Source of the DNA: Candidatus Gastranaerophilales bacterium
GTDB lineage: Bacteria > Cyanobacteriota > Vampirovibrionia > Gastranaerophilales > Gastranaerophilaceae
Direction of reading: 5' to 3'
Assembly: GCA_905235155.1 (NCBI GenBank)
Contig: CAJOKJ010000008.1
Location: 1 to 64,000, forward strand
DNA length: 64,000 nt
Each line of letters begins with the position of its first letter. The stretch's first letter is position 1. Of this stretch, positions 48,319-60,300 are shown piece by piece. The notes under the pieces were generated by a model. The model searched no databases. It worked only from the letters and a program-made list of their open reading frames with translations, and was not told the DNA's origin. The position numbers were made by a program, and so were the translations under genes.

Positions 48319-48816
48319 ATGGATGATTTAAGTGTATCTTTTCAATATACAAAACTTGATATTGCAAATTTTGTTTTTGATTCATATTCTTTTGAAAAAG
48401 TCAGATGTACTTTATTCTTAATTTTTAATATATCTGCATTTATTATAGGTGTTATTTTTTTGTTTATGCATAAATTGCCAATAGGTGTTTTGTTTATAGG
48501 TATATCAATTATTGTGTTCCCATTAATGTTATATGCGTCTTATATTACAGCCTCAAAATCTTTAAATAGTATTACAAATGTTGTTTGTACATTAAAAGAT
48601 GAAGGTTTAAGTTTTATGAGTAATTTTGGGGATAATGTTATAAATTATAAAGATATTTGTGAGGTAAGAGTTACTGAGGAACTTATATTCGTTTATGTTG
48701 GAGAGAAAAGTACCTTAATAATTCCTAAAAGAGCATTCAAATCTTTAGATAAGGCTATTGATTTTGCGGCATTATTAACCGAGAGATATAAAAAAGCAAA
48801 ATCAGTTACTATTTAA
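48319..48816 (+). CDS. Small membrane protein with YcxB-like domain
   Basis: The 165 residues have two membrane helices (about 28-50 and 55-78). They are followed by a beta-rich part with VVCTLKDEGLSFMSNFGDNVINYKDICEVRVTEELIFVYV, the pattern of the YcxB/PH-like domain, and IIPKRAF. An AAAGGGG ribosome site lies before ATG 48319. Eleven bases separate it from the exported helical pair. Its end overlaps the convergent radical SAM gene by 15 bases. Confidence 0.65.
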   Translation: MDDLSVSFQYTKLDIANFVFDSYSFEKVRCTLFLIFNISAFIIGVIFLFMHKLPIGVLFIGISIIVFPLMLYASYITASKSLNSITNVVCTLKDEGLSFMSNFGDNVINYKDICEVRVTEELIFVYVGEKSTLIIPKRAFKSLDKAIDFAALLTERYKKAKSVTI

Positions 48817-50337
48817 ATACTTTAAATAGCGTTCTTTTAAGATTTCTTTTCCCGGTTTTAAATCAATAATATCCCAAGGTAAATTTTCATTTAAATCATA
48901 ATTTCTCAGTGCATAATTATCAGGGTTAAAGTATTTTTTTGAGGCTTTTTTATATGCACCAAGTTTTGCACCGTTTTTATATACGTCAATTAAAAATTCT
49001 GTAAAATTTTCATCACCCCTTGATAAAACAGTTTGCCAATAATCCCATTTAATACTTGAAAATCCTGCTTTAAGTCCTAATTTATGAAATTCTTTTTTTA
49101 AATATTGTTGCCTTTTTTCAAGTTCTGAGGTTGTAAATCTACCGCACCATTGAAGCGGTGTATTTGGTTTTGGTACAAATGAAGAAAATGCAAATGATAT
49201 ATCAAACCCTTTATTTTCTTGCTTAAGTCGATTTGCAAGAGAAATCATTTCATTTAAATCTTCTTGTGTTTCTGTCGGGATACCTATCATTGCGTATATT
49301 TTTACCCCTTTAAGTCCGTTTTGTCTAATCTTTGCAATGGTATTAAAAATTTGTTCTTCCGTTACATTTTTATTAATAATTTTTCTTAATCGTTCGCTTC
49401 CTGCTTCAATCGCAACTGTAACGTGTTTTTGATGACCTAAGGCAAGTGTTTTTAGGATAATATCATCAATGCCGTCAACTCTTAATGATGATATACTCAT
49501 TTCAATTTCAGGTTTTTGTTGAATTTGTTTATATATATATTCACAAATTTGTTTAAACTTAGGATGAATAGATACTTGTGCTCCCAAAAGAGCAATTTTG
49601 TTTGTGTTTTCTAGTCCTAATTCAATGGTTTTAATTATATTTTCATAAGGTGCAAATCGTACAGGTAAGTTTAAATAAGATGCTATGCAAAAATTACAGC
49701 AATTTGCACAGCCTCGTGAACTTTCAATTATAAACATATCTTTAAAATATGCTTCGTCGCTCAATATTGGTGTATATATGCATTCATCAATTTTTGCCGT
49801 ATGTTTTGTAATTTTTTTCTGATTAAGTGAAGGTACAAAAATGCCATCAATTTCTGCAAGTTTTACTAAAATTTCATTTTTATTTTTCCCTTTTTCTTTC
49901 ATCTCAGATATGGCTGATACGGCTTGAGTGTTTATGTCTTCACCATCTCCAATTATTATAAAGTCAAAAAATTTGCTGTAAGGCATTGGATTTGCCGTTA
50001 AAACAGGGCCTCCGGCAAAGATAATTGGTATGTCAGCGTTTCTGTTTTTTGCTAAGAGAGGAATATTAAATCTTTCAAGCATTTCAAATATACTTACAAA
50101 GTCCATATCAAAAGAAAAAGAAAAACAAATAGCATCAACATCCTTAATTGATGTTTGAGGTGTTTTTGTATCTGCATATATTCGTTCTACATTTATATTT
50201 TCTTGTTCATCCAGTGTTTTAAAAATCCACAAATAACCTAAAGATGATAAAGCAAAAGATTTACAAGCCGGAAATGCACACCAAATGTTACATTTCGTTT
50301 TTTTGTTATAGTTTTTTTTGTATAAAATCTTTTCCAT
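48802..50337 (-). CDS. B12-binding-type radical SAM protein
   Basis: The 511 residues start with a Rossmann-like B12-binding region (about 10-140, NVERIYADTKTPQ, ISFSFDMDFVSIFEML, PIIFAGGPVLTANP). A radical SAM core (about 200-420) follows, with the CX3CX2C motif in ESSRGCANCCNFC and SGGLR-like VKIYAMIGIPTETQEDL. This is the layout of TIGR03960/YgiQ-type enzymes. The usual B12 ligand motif DxHxxG is not obvious, so cobalamin binding is uncertain. Substrate unknown. The gene is 16 bases after the AI-2E permease start. Confidence 0.82.
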   Translation of the reverse strand: MEKILYKKNYNKKTKCNIWCAFPACKSFALSSLGYLWIFKTLDEQENINVERIYADTKTPQTSIKDVDAICFSFSFDMDFVSIFEMLERFNIPLLAKNRNADIPIIFAGGPVLTANPMPYSKFFDFIIIGDGEDINTQAVSAISEMKEKGKNKNEILVKLAEIDGIFVPSLNQKKITKHTAKIDECIYTPILSDEAYFKDMFIIESSRGCANCCNFCIASYLNLPVRFAPYENIIKTIELGLENTNKIALLGAQVSIHPKFKQICEYIYKQIQQKPEIEMSISSLRVDGIDDIILKTLALGHQKHVTVAIEAGSERLRKIINKNVTEEQIFNTIAKIRQNGLKGVKIYAMIGIPTETQEDLNEMISLANRLKQENKGFDISFAFSSFVPKPNTPLQWCGRFTTSELEKRQQYLKKEFHKLGLKAGFSSIKWDYWQTVLSRGDENFTEFLIDVYKNGAKLGAYKKASKKYFNPDNYALRNYDLNENLPWDIIDLKPGKEILKERYLKYLNSN

Positions 50338-50353
50338 TTAATTTATTATTTTG

Positions 50354-51382
50354 TTATTTAACTTTATGTATTGTTTTTAAATATAATTCGTCTATTAGTA
50401 CGGTTACAATTGCAGCAATTGCAGGTGCTAAAATTAAACCTGCAAGTCCTCCGAATTTACCACCCACAAATAATGCAAATATTATAACCAGAGGATGTAA
50501 GTCCATAAATTTTCCAAATATAACAGGTCTTATGACATTGTTTGAAATTTGTTGAATGACCAAAAATAGTACTATTGCGATTGCAACTATTATAAAACCG
50601 TTTTGGTAAGCACTTAATATTATAAGAGTTAATGCTATTGTAGGACCAAGTACCGGAATTATATCTAATACACCTGCTATTAAGCCTAAAGAAAATGCAA
50701 ATTCAACTTTTAATATTAATAATGATATAGCTACCAAAATCCATATTGCGACACCTGAAATGATAGATGCAATAACATATCCGCCAACTTTTTGAGAAAT
50801 TTTTACAGAAATATCATTAGCTTTACTTTGAAGTTTGTCGGGGAAAAATTCTAAGAATTTTTCTTTCATATAAATACTGTCTTTTAGCATATAAAACAAA
50901 ATTGTTACGACTGCAATAAATACTATAATACCTTGTGCAAATCCCATTGTAATATTCCAGGATTGGCTTAAAATATTTTTAGCGATAGCTTCATTGTTAC
51001 TTAAAACGCTACCTGAATTAATGTATTCTGATAAAGCATGGCTTCCTATTTGAATATGATGTAAATATGTTTGTAATTCAGTAAGTTTATCCGGTATACT
51101 TTGGAAAAACAAACCTATTTGTTCAAATGTTATTATTAATACCGGCAATATAAATGCTAATGTAAGTACGACAGCAGATATTACAACTATTAAAACCGAT
51201 AATGTACGTTTTTTTGTTTTTTTATCAAGCCAATTTACAATTGGCAGCATTGAACATGCAAGTACAAAGCAAGCAAAAAATAACATCACAAATTCGCTTA
51301 CTTGTGGAATTAATTTTAATAAGATTATTACAAGTATAAGAAAAACTAAATTTTTTGTTGTTAAAATTTCCTTGAATAACAT
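50354..51382 (-). CDS. AI-2E family (PerM-like) permease
   Basis: The 342 residues have about eight membrane helices: two near the N-terminus (about 10-45), one near 65-85, a large soluble helical part, and three or four C-terminal ones. GVLDIIPVLGPTIALTLIIL and FGKFMDLHPLVIIFALFVGGKFGGLAGLILAPA are the conserved signatures of the family. Members act as Na+/H+ exchangers or export unknown small molecules. Confidence 0.88.
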   Translation of the reverse strand: MLFKEILTTKNLVFLILVIILLKLIPQVSEFVMLFFACFVLACSMLPIVNWLDKKTKKRTLSVLIVVISAVVLTLAFILPVLIITFEQIGLFFQSIPDKLTELQTYLHHIQIGSHALSEYINSGSVLSNNEAIAKNILSQSWNITMGFAQGIIVFIAVVTILFYMLKDSIYMKEKFLEFFPDKLQSKANDISVKISQKVGGYVIASIISGVAIWILVAISLLILKVEFAFSLGLIAGVLDIIPVLGPTIALTLIILSAYQNGFIIVAIAIVLFLVIQQISNNVIRPVIFGKFMDLHPLVIIFALFVGGKFGGLAGLILAPAIAAIVTVLIDELYLKTIHKVK

Positions 51383-51469
51383 ATTTATCCTTAATAAAAA
51401 TTGTTTATGTATATAATTTTATAAATTAATTATATCAAACTCATATTTTTTTACTACTACCCGATTATA

Positions 51470-51511
51470 TAAATACAAAAATGGTGCAGTTTCAGTAACT
51501 TACACCATTTT
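51470..51511 (-). terminator. Terminator after gyrA
   Basis: AAAATGGTG (51477-51485) pairs with CACCATTTT (51503-51511), with an inner loop that has a small AGTT/AACT pair. The minus-strand tail is TTTTGTATTTAT. It lies 11 bases after the gyrA stop. Confidence 0.7.
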
Positions 51512-51521
51512 CATATATTTA

Positions 51522-54056
51522 TTATATAAGTTTTGTTTGTTCGCCTTCAGGTTCTACATCAGTTTCAGATTTAGATTTATCTACAATTGTATCTTCTTCA
51601 TCAGGTGAAATTATTTTATTTACAGAAACAACAGTATCGTTATCTACCAAATTTTGTGCTCTAACACCTGTTGCAGGTCTGCCTTGTTGAGATATATCAC
51701 CGGCTTTTATACGTGTTACAATACCGTTTGCGGTTACAAGCATAATATCATCGTGTTCAGAAACAATTGTTAGTGCAACCAATCTTGATTCATTAGTTTT
51801 AAATTTAGTTGCAATTAAACCGATACCGCCTCTGTTTTGACCTCTAAATTCTGATAATTTAGTACGTTTACCAAATCCGTCAGAAGTTACAACAAGCAAG
51901 TCAGCATCATAGTTTTGAGGAACAATATCGCACCCGATAATTTCATCACCTGTTCTCAATTTCATGGATGTAACACCTCTTGCACTTCTGCCTAGTGGTC
52001 TTAAATCTTCAATACTGAATCTTATTGCCATACCGCATTTTGTTCCGATAATAATTTCATCTTTTGCTGTTGCAAGTTTTACCCAGTTTAATTCGTCATT
52101 TTCTTCCAAACTGATTGCAATAATACCGTTACGTCTTATGTTTGCAAAATTATCAAGTTCAATTCTCTTGATGTAGCCTGATTTAGTAAGCATTATTAAA
52201 TTCAAATCGTGAGAGAAATTGCTTACAGGAACAACCGCAGTAATTTTTTCATCCTGTGCTATCGGAAGAACATTTACGATAGGTAAGCCTTTAGCCTGTC
52301 TTTGACCTTCAGGAAAATCATAAACATTAAGGCTATATACAGTACCCTTTGATGAGAAGAATAACACTTTATCATGCATCATAGCGGTAAAGAAGTGTTG
52401 TATATCATCATCTTCTTTTGTTTTCATACCTGATTTACCACGAGTTGCACGGTTTTGTCTTTCAAATGTATCTAATGATATACGTTTGATATAGCCTTGA
52501 TGAGTGATAAATACAGCCATTGGAGTATTTGGAGTCAAATCTTCAATACTCATTTCTCCTTGTTCTGCAATAATTTGAGTTTTTCTGTCATCACCGTATT
52601 TTTCTTTGTCTTCAAGAAGTTCTGTTTTGATGATGTTTAAAACTTTTTGTCTGTCGGCAAGGATAGATTCATATTCTGCAATTTTCTTGATTAATTCGTC
52701 ATATTCAGCTTTGATTTTATCTTGTTCTAAACCTGTTAAACGTCTTAATTGCATTTCAAGAATTGCATTAGCCTGGTCAATATCTAAACCAAATTTGCTC
52801 ATTAATCCTGCTCTGGCATCTTCAGTTGTTTTTGAAGATTTAATTAATTCAATAACTTCATCCAAAGAACCTAAAGCAATAATTAAACCGGCTAAAATAT
52901 GTGCTCTTACTTTTGCTTTTTTCAAGAAGTAAATAGTACGTCTTGTAACAATTTCAACTCTATGTGCGACAAATTCGGTTAATACCTGATGTAAGTTCAA
53001 CAATCTTGGTTGATTATCACATAAAGCAAGCATATTAACACCAAAAGTTGTTGCTAATTGAGTGTATTTAAACAAATTATTTTTAACAACTTCCGGTTTT
53101 GCATCACGTTTTAATTCAATAACAATTCTCATACCTTCACGGTCTGATTCATCACGAATATCAGAAATACCTGTTATTCTTTGTTCTTTAACTAAATCTG
53201 CAATTTTTAAAATTAAATCGGATTTATTAACTTGATATGGAATTTCTGTAATAACAATTGCTGTTCTTGATTGTCTGCCTGCCCCGCCTGAAATTTCTTC
53301 AAACGTAGAAACAGCTTGCATTTTAATAGAGCCTCTGCCTGTTTCGTAAGCCTGCTTAATTTCATTTAAACCAACAATTGTTGCAGCCGTTGGGAAATCA
53401 GGTCCTTTTATGTATTGCATTAATTCGCTAACCGTAATATCAGGATTGTCAATTAAAGCAACCAGTCCGTCAACAACTTCACATAAATTGTGAGGCGGAA
53501 CATTTGTAGCCATTCCAACGGCAATACCTGATGTACCGTTTAATAACAACATAGGCAATCTTACAGGTAAAACTAAAGGTTCTTGCAATGAACCGTCAAA
53601 GTTTGGTCCAAAATCAACAGTTTCACAATCTATATCTGCAAGCATTGACTGTGTAATTTTGTGCATTCTTGCTTCTGTATAACGCATTGCGGCTGCCGAA
53701 TCACCATCAACAGAACCGAAGTTTCCATGACCGTCAACCGTCAAATATCTTGTTGAAAAGTCTTGTGCCATACGAACTAAAGCGTCATAAACAGATGAAT
53801 CACCGTGAGGGTGATATTTACCTAAAACTTCACCAACGATTCTGGCACATTTTCTGAACGGTTTATCAGGGGACATGCCAAGTTCGTTCATTGCAAACAA
53901 AATTCTTCTGTGAACGGGCTTTAAACCATCTCTTACGTCAGGTAACGCACGTCCGACTATAACACTCATTGCATAATCAATGTATGAGCGTTTCATTTCT
54001 TCTCTAATATTTACAGGAACTATATTTCCTTCTGAAAACATGTTTTGTTGTGTCAC
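51522..54056 (-). CDS. gyrA: DNA gyrase subunit A
   Basis: GyrA cuts and rejoins DNA in gyrase. The 844 residues match the family. The active Tyr126 is in [10 protein letters not shown]. The quinolone region [10 protein letters not shown] keeps Ser87 and Asp91 (S83 and D87 in E. coli), so there is no known resistance change. The C-terminal beta-pinwheel is present with six repeats from about 510. The GyrA box at about residue 735 is QNRGGIG where QRRGGKG is usual. It ends with an acidic tail. The gene is convergent to nothing; it is divergent from the TPR gene at 54136. Confidence 0.96.
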   Translation of the reverse strand: MTQQNMFSEGNIVPVNIREEMKRSYIDYAMSVIVGRALPDVRDGLKPVHRRILFAMNELGMSPDKPFRKCARIVGEVLGKYHPHGDSSVYDALVRMAQDFSTRYLTVDGHGNFGSVDGDSAAAMRYTEARMHKITQSMLADIDCETVDFGPNFDGSLQEPLVLPVRLPMLLLNGTSGIAVGMATNVPPHNLCEVVDGLVALIDNPDITVSELMQYIKGPDFPTAATIVGLNEIKQAYETGRGSIKMQAVSTFEEISGGAGRQSRTAIVITEIPYQVNKSDLILKIADLVKEQRITGISDIRDESDREGMRIVIELKRDAKPEVVKNNLFKYTQLATTFGVNMLALCDNQPRLLNLHQVLTEFVAHRVEIVTRRTIYFLKKAKVRAHILAGLIIALGSLDEVIELIKSSKTTEDARAGLMSKFGLDIDQANAILEMQLRRLTGLEQDKIKAEYDELIKKIAEYESILADRQKVLNIIKTELLEDKEKYGDDRKTQIIAEQGEMSIEDLTPNTPMAVFITHQGYIKRISLDTFERQNRATRGKSGMKTKEDDDIQHFFTAMMHDKVLFFSSKGTVYSLNVYDFPEGQRQAKGLPIVNVLPIAQDEKITAVVPVSNFSHDLNLIMLTKSGYIKRIELDNFANIRRNGIIAISLEENDELNWVKLATAKDEIIIGTKCGMAIRFSIEDLRPLGRSARGVTSMKLRTGDEIIGCDIVPQNYDADLLVVTSDGFGKRTKLSEFRGQNRGGIGLIATKFKTNESRLVALTIVSEHDDIMLVTANGIVTRIKAGDISQQGRPATGVRAQNLVDNDTVVSVNKIISPDEEDTIVDKSKSETDVEPEGEQTKLI

Positions 54057-54135
54057 AACTATTTCTCCTTATCCCTTAACTTAATTTTACCATAAACAAA
54101 AGTACATGTTTATTTTTTTGTAATATAATTTAACT

Positions 54136-55749
54136 ATGGATAACAATATATTAGATGAAATTAACGAAATTATTGGTGAAAAAGATTTTGCACAGGCAAA
54201 AATCAGATTAGAAGAATTACTTAAAGAAGATGAGTTTAATGTTGAAGCACTCAAAATGTTAGGGCTTTGTAATTTAAATTTAGAACTGTATGAGCAAGGC
54301 AGAATAAACTTTGAAACAGTTGTAAAATATGCACCTGATGATGCTACCAGTTGGTTTTATTTGGCAAGTTGTTATGATAATTTAGAAGATTATTTGCATG
54401 CTAAAACGGCTTATTTAGAGGTTATTAATTTGCGAGAAGGGTATGCTGATGCGTATAAAAATCTTGCAGTTTTATATATGAAGACTAAAGAGGATGAAAA
54501 GGCTATTGAATATGCTAAAAAGGGTATAGAAATATCTCCTGATGAATATCAGTTTTATTTTCTTGTAGGAACAGCATATATTGCGTCTAAAAAATTCAAA
54601 GAAAGTATAGAGTTTTTTGAAAAGGCTATTGAATTAAAACCTGATCATCCGCAAATTTATAATAACTTAGGTACGGCTTATATTACACTTGGAGATTATG
54701 ACAATGCACTTGAAAACTATAAAAAAGCCGCTGAGTATGACCCGCAAAACTCTATTACATACTACAATATAGGCTCAATTTTGCAATTAAAAGGTAAATT
54801 TGAAGAAGCCTGTGAAATGTTTGAACAGGCATATAAAACTGAGGCATTGGATAATTATCTTGTGTCAATTGCAATGTGTGAATATAAGTCAAAACAATAT
54901 GAAAAGGCTATTGAGCACTATACACTTTTATCTGAAAAGTACCCTGAAAAAACTAATTTTAGATATAACCTTGCTTGTTGTTATGAGGTTACAGGGGATT
55001 TAAAAACGTCAGTATTAATATTAAAGACTATTATTGCAGTCAATCCAAAAGCTGTTATGATGATTCAAAAACTTGCATCCATATATATAAATATGGGTGA
55101 GTTTGAAGAAGCTAAAGACATGTATGAAAAAATTATCATGCAAGGTTCTGTTACTCCTGAAATATATCATGAATACGCAATGTTATGTATGAGAACCGGA
55201 GATTTGGAACATGCAGAAAAAATATTTAAAAAAGTATTATCATTAAATCCAAAATCTGCACAAACACATAAAGATTTAGGTGTAATTTATTTGACAAAGC
55301 GTCTTTTTGATTATGCAAAAGATGAATTTGAACAAGCGTATGAATTGGATCCTGAAAACAAAGATATCGTTTTTGAATACGCAAATTATTTGCATGCAAC
55401 AGGTGATTTTGCAAAAGCGGAAGAAATGTATAAATATGCACTTTCAATATCACCGGATGACCCTAATTTTTTAACATTCGCAGCAAAAAATAAAATGGCT
55501 TTCAACGATAATGAAGCAGCATATTCAATGTTGCTGAAAGCACTTTCAAAAGCACCTACCAGTGATTTTATTTTGTTTATGCTGGGTAAGGCTGCCTTTA
55601 TGTGCAAAGATTATGATAATGCAAAATTATATTTGGTTAAGGCATACGAAGTTGCACCAAATGATGAAATTGAAAATATATTGGCATTGTGTTATTTCAA
55701 TTTGGGTAATTTTATGCAGGCAAATCAACTTAAAAATATTGGAACATAA
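54136..55749 (+). CDS. Large TPR protein, 3' end displaced by a frameshift
   Basis: The 537 residues contain about 13 tetratricopeptide repeats in series (LGLCNLNLELYEQGRINFETVV, SWFYLASCYDNLEDYLHAKTAYLEVI, IYNNLGTAYITLGDYDNALENYKKAA and so on). The frame stops at 55749, just after NQLKNIGT. In the next frame a last TPR (LLLNSAKCYEQIGDKDKALEQLEKAVEIFP) continues to 55897. An extra A in the run 55732-55736 explains this, and the restored protein would be about 586 residues. No signal peptide; a cytoplasmic scaffold role is likely. Confidence 0.85.
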   Translation: MDNNILDEINEIIGEKDFAQAKIRLEELLKEDEFNVEALKMLGLCNLNLELYEQGRINFETVVKYAPDDATSWFYLASCYDNLEDYLHAKTAYLEVINLREGYADAYKNLAVLYMKTKEDEKAIEYAKKGIEISPDEYQFYFLVGTAYIASKKFKESIEFFEKAIELKPDHPQIYNNLGTAYITLGDYDNALENYKKAAEYDPQNSITYYNIGSILQLKGKFEEACEMFEQAYKTEALDNYLVSIAMCEYKSKQYEKAIEHYTLLSEKYPEKTNFRYNLACCYEVTGDLKTSVLILKTIIAVNPKAVMMIQKLASIYINMGEFEEAKDMYEKIIMQGSVTPEIYHEYAMLCMRTGDLEHAEKIFKKVLSLNPKSAQTHKDLGVIYLTKRLFDYAKDEFEQAYELDPENKDIVFEYANYLHATGDFAKAEEMYKYALSISPDDPNFLTFAAKNKMAFNDNEAAYSMLLKALSKAPTSDFILFMLGKAAFMCKDYDNAKLYLVKAYEVAPNDEIENILALCYFNLGNFMQANQLKNIGT

Positions 55750-55950
55750 CTCAAAGAATACAATGCTTTTATTAAACAGTGCAAAATGTTATGAACAAAT
55801 AGGCGATAAAGACAAGGCTCTTGAGCAACTGGAAAAAGCTGTTGAAATTTTCCCTGATTTTGAAGAAGCACACGAAATGATTAGAAAATTATCGTGAAAT
55901 TTTGTAAAAATGAAATTCCAAAACCTTAACAAATTATATTTGAAATATAA

Positions 55951-56626
55951 TTAATTACAACTTATAACGGGAGGACTTGCGATAACATTTAATACAGTAC
56001 CGTTAGGACATTTGCCGCTGCTATCAAGTTTTAAATAATCCATGTTGTCATAGTCTATTACCCATTGAGTGCAACCTCTACCCCACTGACAACAAGATGA
56101 AAGCACTGTTGAAGCACCGATTGTATAAGGAGAAACAGGAAAAGGTATTATTGTATTATTGTCTACCTGAAAATGGAATATATCGTAGCCATCAAGATTT
56201 TTACCCTTGTTTAATCCGTCAATATCTACTTCAATATAACTAGACCCAGAACGGACAGAAGTTCCGTCAGCTAAAATAAACTGATAGTAACTAGACGTCC
56301 CGCTGCCGCTTTCATAACAACCTTTTGTCATTTTACAATTTTTAGATAACTTCATAAATTCGGTCATTCTTTCTCCGAATCGAGTGCATTGTGCTATCAT
56401 TGATAAACCATGCATCATAAGGACCGTAAACAACAGTTGCTCTACCAAAGGCATCATTTAAATTTTGGTATATTTTCTTTACTTTAACAACTTTTTCTTT
56501 ATTGTTTGTTGATTGGTTTAAGTTTGGCAATGTAAGTGCAGCAACTACACCGATTATACCCATTACAATTAGTGTTTCTGCTAAAGTAAATGCTTTTGAA
56601 GAATTGTAACTGAATATTTTAAACAT
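55951..56626 (-). pseudogene. Type IV pilin-like protein, frameshifted
   Basis: ATG 56626 starts MFKIFSYNSSKAFTLAETL, with the prepilin-peptidase site A|FTLAE and a hydrophobic helix like that of the pilin at 1-729. The frame breaks at about 56393-56399 (one extra base), after which the mature head continues as QCTRFGERMTEFMKLSKNCKM and reaches the stop at 55951. Restored length is about 224 residues. The head shares the layout of the first pilin, including VDIDGLNKGKN and VIDYDNMDYLK, and ends in Cys-rich sequence. It could be a genuine pseudogene or an assembly error. Confidence 0.75.
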
Positions 56627-56822
56627 ATAACTCCGATTTTAATCTAATTTTGATATGCTTTTTATTATATTCCACAAAAATAGTAATGTAAAACCTATTG
56701 TAAATATTAAAAGATAAAATTTACAATTTATAATAATATTGAATATTTAAGCGAAATAGGAATATTTCAATAAATGTAACCTTTAATAGTATAAAATGTT
56801 GCCATTGGATTTTATTAATTAA

Positions 56823-57053
56823 TTATTTAAAATAATCGCAAATTAAAGTTTTTTTGCGGGGGATAAGTTTTTTTACTCGTTCCGCAAATTTGTTTTTGCA
56901 TTCTTCTTTCAATTCTTGGTTTAAAATGGCTTTTTCTAAAATGACATTGTTATAAACTTCGGCACATGTTTTTGATTTATCCATGTGCTGTTCAAGTTTT
57001 GATAATTGTATTTCTTTTTCTTTTATTGCTTTTTTTAAGTCTTTCTTTTTCAA
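56823..57053 (-). CDS. Small basic coiled-coil protein
   Basis: The 76 residues are Lys/Glu-rich and helical with heptad spacing of Leu and Ile (LKKAIKEKEIQLSKLEQHM), ending in a basic RKKTLICDYFK tail. Two Cys are present in the middle. Family unknown. The frame is short but codon use and the clean start/stop suggest a real gene. Alone between two AT-rich gaps (56627-56822 and 57054-57305) in which I see no other gene. Confidence 0.5.
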   Translation of the reverse strand: MKKKDLKKAIKEKEIQLSKLEQHMDKSKTCAEVYNNVILEKAILNQELKEECKNKFAERVKKLIPRKKTLICDYFK

Positions 57054-57305
57054 TTTTATATCCTTTATACTTGCATTATCAGATTAAAATATCATAAGCA
57101 ATTTTAAATCAATCTTTTAATTGATTTTAGGCTTTTTCTTCTAATTATTTTAGTGTAAATTAATATTCATGTCAAAAAACAGTTTTTATGTTATAATTAT
57201 TACAATAACAAGTAGTAAAGTTTAATATTTGTAAAATATTTGATAGTTGTTGATATATAGAGTTTAATAATGTTATGTGTGTTGGCATGACGGGGAATAT
57301 TGAGA

Positions 57306-60300
57306 ATGACTGACGGATTTAATATAGAAGAAGTTAATAAAAAGTTTGCGGAGTTATCGGACACTCTTGATGCTATAAAAACGCAAAATGCTTTGAATAT
57401 TGGTGATACAAGTCGAATGCTTAATAATTTGAATTCGAAGTTGGAAAGTGTTTCAAACGATTTTTCGTCTAAATTCGATAATGATGAGATTATTGGAAAT
57501 ATTGTTGATTTAAAAAATAATATTACTGATAAATATTCTTATGTTACGGTTAAGTTTACAGAACTTGAAACGGCAATAAAAGATTTTAAAAATACAAGTA
57601 ATGAAATTGTTAAGCTCCCGCAAATGAGGGAACTGTTCGATGTTTTGTCTACAAATCTTACTGTGTTTTCAAAACAGGTTCTTAGTCACGGTGATATCTT
57701 AAATGAAATTACCTTAAGAATTGAAGCACTTAGAACTGATGATTCGGACAAACGTGAAATTATTAAAAATATTTTAAGTATAAGAACTGATTTAGAAAAG
57801 TTCAATAACGGTTTTGAAAGTATTATTCTGAATGTAAACAACAATTTTGACACGATGGCTCAAATGGTTTCAAAGCTTGATCCGACAACAGAGGTTAATA
57901 ATATGTCGGCTGCTTTGTCAGATGTTAAGTCAACATCTGATACAATTCTTTCAGCCGTTCAAGTTGTAGACCAAAAACAAAATAAGTTTGATAATACTTT
58001 AGATGAAATAATTTCTCAAAATACAAAAATTAATGCAAATATTAAAGCCCTTGCAGGACAAAGTGATTTTGACGGTTTTGTTAGAAAGATTGAAAGTGCC
58101 GTTGAGTTAATTACAACTTTAAAAGGTGCATTAACTGATGCAAGCGACCAAAGTCAACGTTCTTTATTGGTTCAATTGGATAAATTATCGGGTATTGTTA
58201 CGAAAATACTTACGGTAGAAGATTTTGAGCTTTTTAAATCAGAATTGTCAAAAATAGTTTATGACGTTGTTGAATCAACAAATGTTATGCGTGGGGATTT
58301 GCTTGATACAACTGCTGAATTTAAATCACTTGCTAAATTAATGGAAGATTTGGACATAAAAAATTCATTTGAAGGTGTTAAAGCAATTGTCAATGAGGCT
58401 TCAAAAGATGTTAGAAACGGATTTATTGATGCTATTGCAAACTTAGGAATAGAACCGATAAAAAATAATTTAAATATTCTTATTGAAAAACTTGAACAAA
58501 CTAAAAATTCTATTAACGAAAATTCCGATAGAAATTACGATAAAAACACAGAGCGTCTTGATAATGTTTTAGATTTAACGGACAAAGTAAGGGAAATTGT
58601 AACATATTTACCTGATACAATCAGACAAAATTATCTTTCTGTTGAAGAAGGGCAAAGAGCCTTTGTCGAACAGTGTATTAAAGATTTATCAACAATTTCG
58701 GATAAACTAAAATATATACAAGATGATGTTCAAAGTGTTACATCACCTATTAGAGAAAGTGTTGTTACTGATATAAAACAACTAATAGAGCTTGTTTATG
58801 ATATTAAAAATTTTGTAAGAAACAATGATGAAATAATAGCAAAAATTACTAATATGGAATCTATTGTTGCCCGTTTGGCTGGAGATTACGATGTTGCATT
58901 GCATTCTGTTCAAGATAATTTGTTATCTTATTTATCAGGAATTAAGGAAGATTGTGAATCCGCAGATATTAAAATGAACAATTTTGCTTTTGAATTTAAT
59001 TCTCTAAAAAGCGAATTAGCAAAAGTTGTTGCAGATTTTAAAGACTCTTCAATAGGACAAAATGATAAATTTAACAGTGTATGTAACGGTATATCTTCGA
59101 GATTTGATTCTGTTATGAAGGCTTTATCAACAATTAGTGAGCAGCCTGTTGCTATAAGCGGAATAAGAGATGGTTTTGAAGAAGTGCAAAGAACTATGCA
59201 TGATTTAATTTTAGCCGTTTCTGATGTAAAAGTTTCACTATCAGCAAAAAATAATGAAGTTGATGACTTATTAATAAGGCAGGATGCACCTTCAAGTGAT
59301 GATTTACTGAAATTAGAAGGTAAGTTAAATAAAGTTAAAGACCAGTTAAACTTTATGTCAACAGACATAATGGAAAATTTATATACTCGTACGGAAAAGA
59401 TTTTAGAAGATTTTGAACCGGTTAAAAATGCAGTTCTTTCATTTGTTGATGTTGATTTTAAAAATGTTTCGGCAATATTAAAAGAACAAACTGATGCCTA
59501 CAAAGCAGGTATGGAAAAACTTGCTGAAGATGTTGCTTCTGAAGAAGCACGTCCGATTTTAAACTCACTGTTTTCAGGCTTGAGTTCTTTAGTCAGCAGA
59601 GTGGCTGATTTAGAAAATGCGATAAAAAACTCGGCTGTAAATTCTTTAGAAGAAATTAAAAATTTATTAAAACTTTCAAAGCCATTAATGTCTTCGGGTG
59701 CGGATGCGGATTTTGTGGCTCAACAAAATATTCAGTCTGTGAATAATTCCATTGATGGTATAACAGACATTATTGATGAAAAAATAGTTGATTTAAGGAA
59801 TGATTTAAATACTCGTTTTGAAAATATACATAAGCATTTAGACGAAGCAGTTATTCCAAAATTTGCAGATGTTGATAATAAGCAAAATGAAATTCTTTCA
59901 AAAATTGATACATTAAACAGCAAAGAACAGCTTGACGGTTTGAAAAATCAATTAAATGAATTATATGATAAGTTATCAAAAGTTCATGACGAAGTTTTAA
60001 ATGCTAAAATTTCGGCAAATTCTATTTCGGAAGAACGATTGTCAGGTTTAGGCGAAGAAGAAAAAAGTGTTATTGTTGATTTTACAACAAACCTAAGCGA
60101 ACTTGCTAATTTAGTAAAACATACGTCAGATAATATTGATGAAAAAATAACAAGAGCCTTATCCGAAAATAATGTACAGGTTGATTTTGAAGGACTTAAA
60201 TCAGATATTGCACAAATGTTGTCAGAAGTTCATACTAAGGCTTCTGAAATTACCGTTGAAGATAATGACGGTACACCAATATCTAATGTTCAAGTCTTGC

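Noticed and set aside
58928-59368. A 146-codon frame antisense to the giant coiled-coil gene.
   Set aside because: It mirrors the low-complexity coding strand and shows no independent signal.
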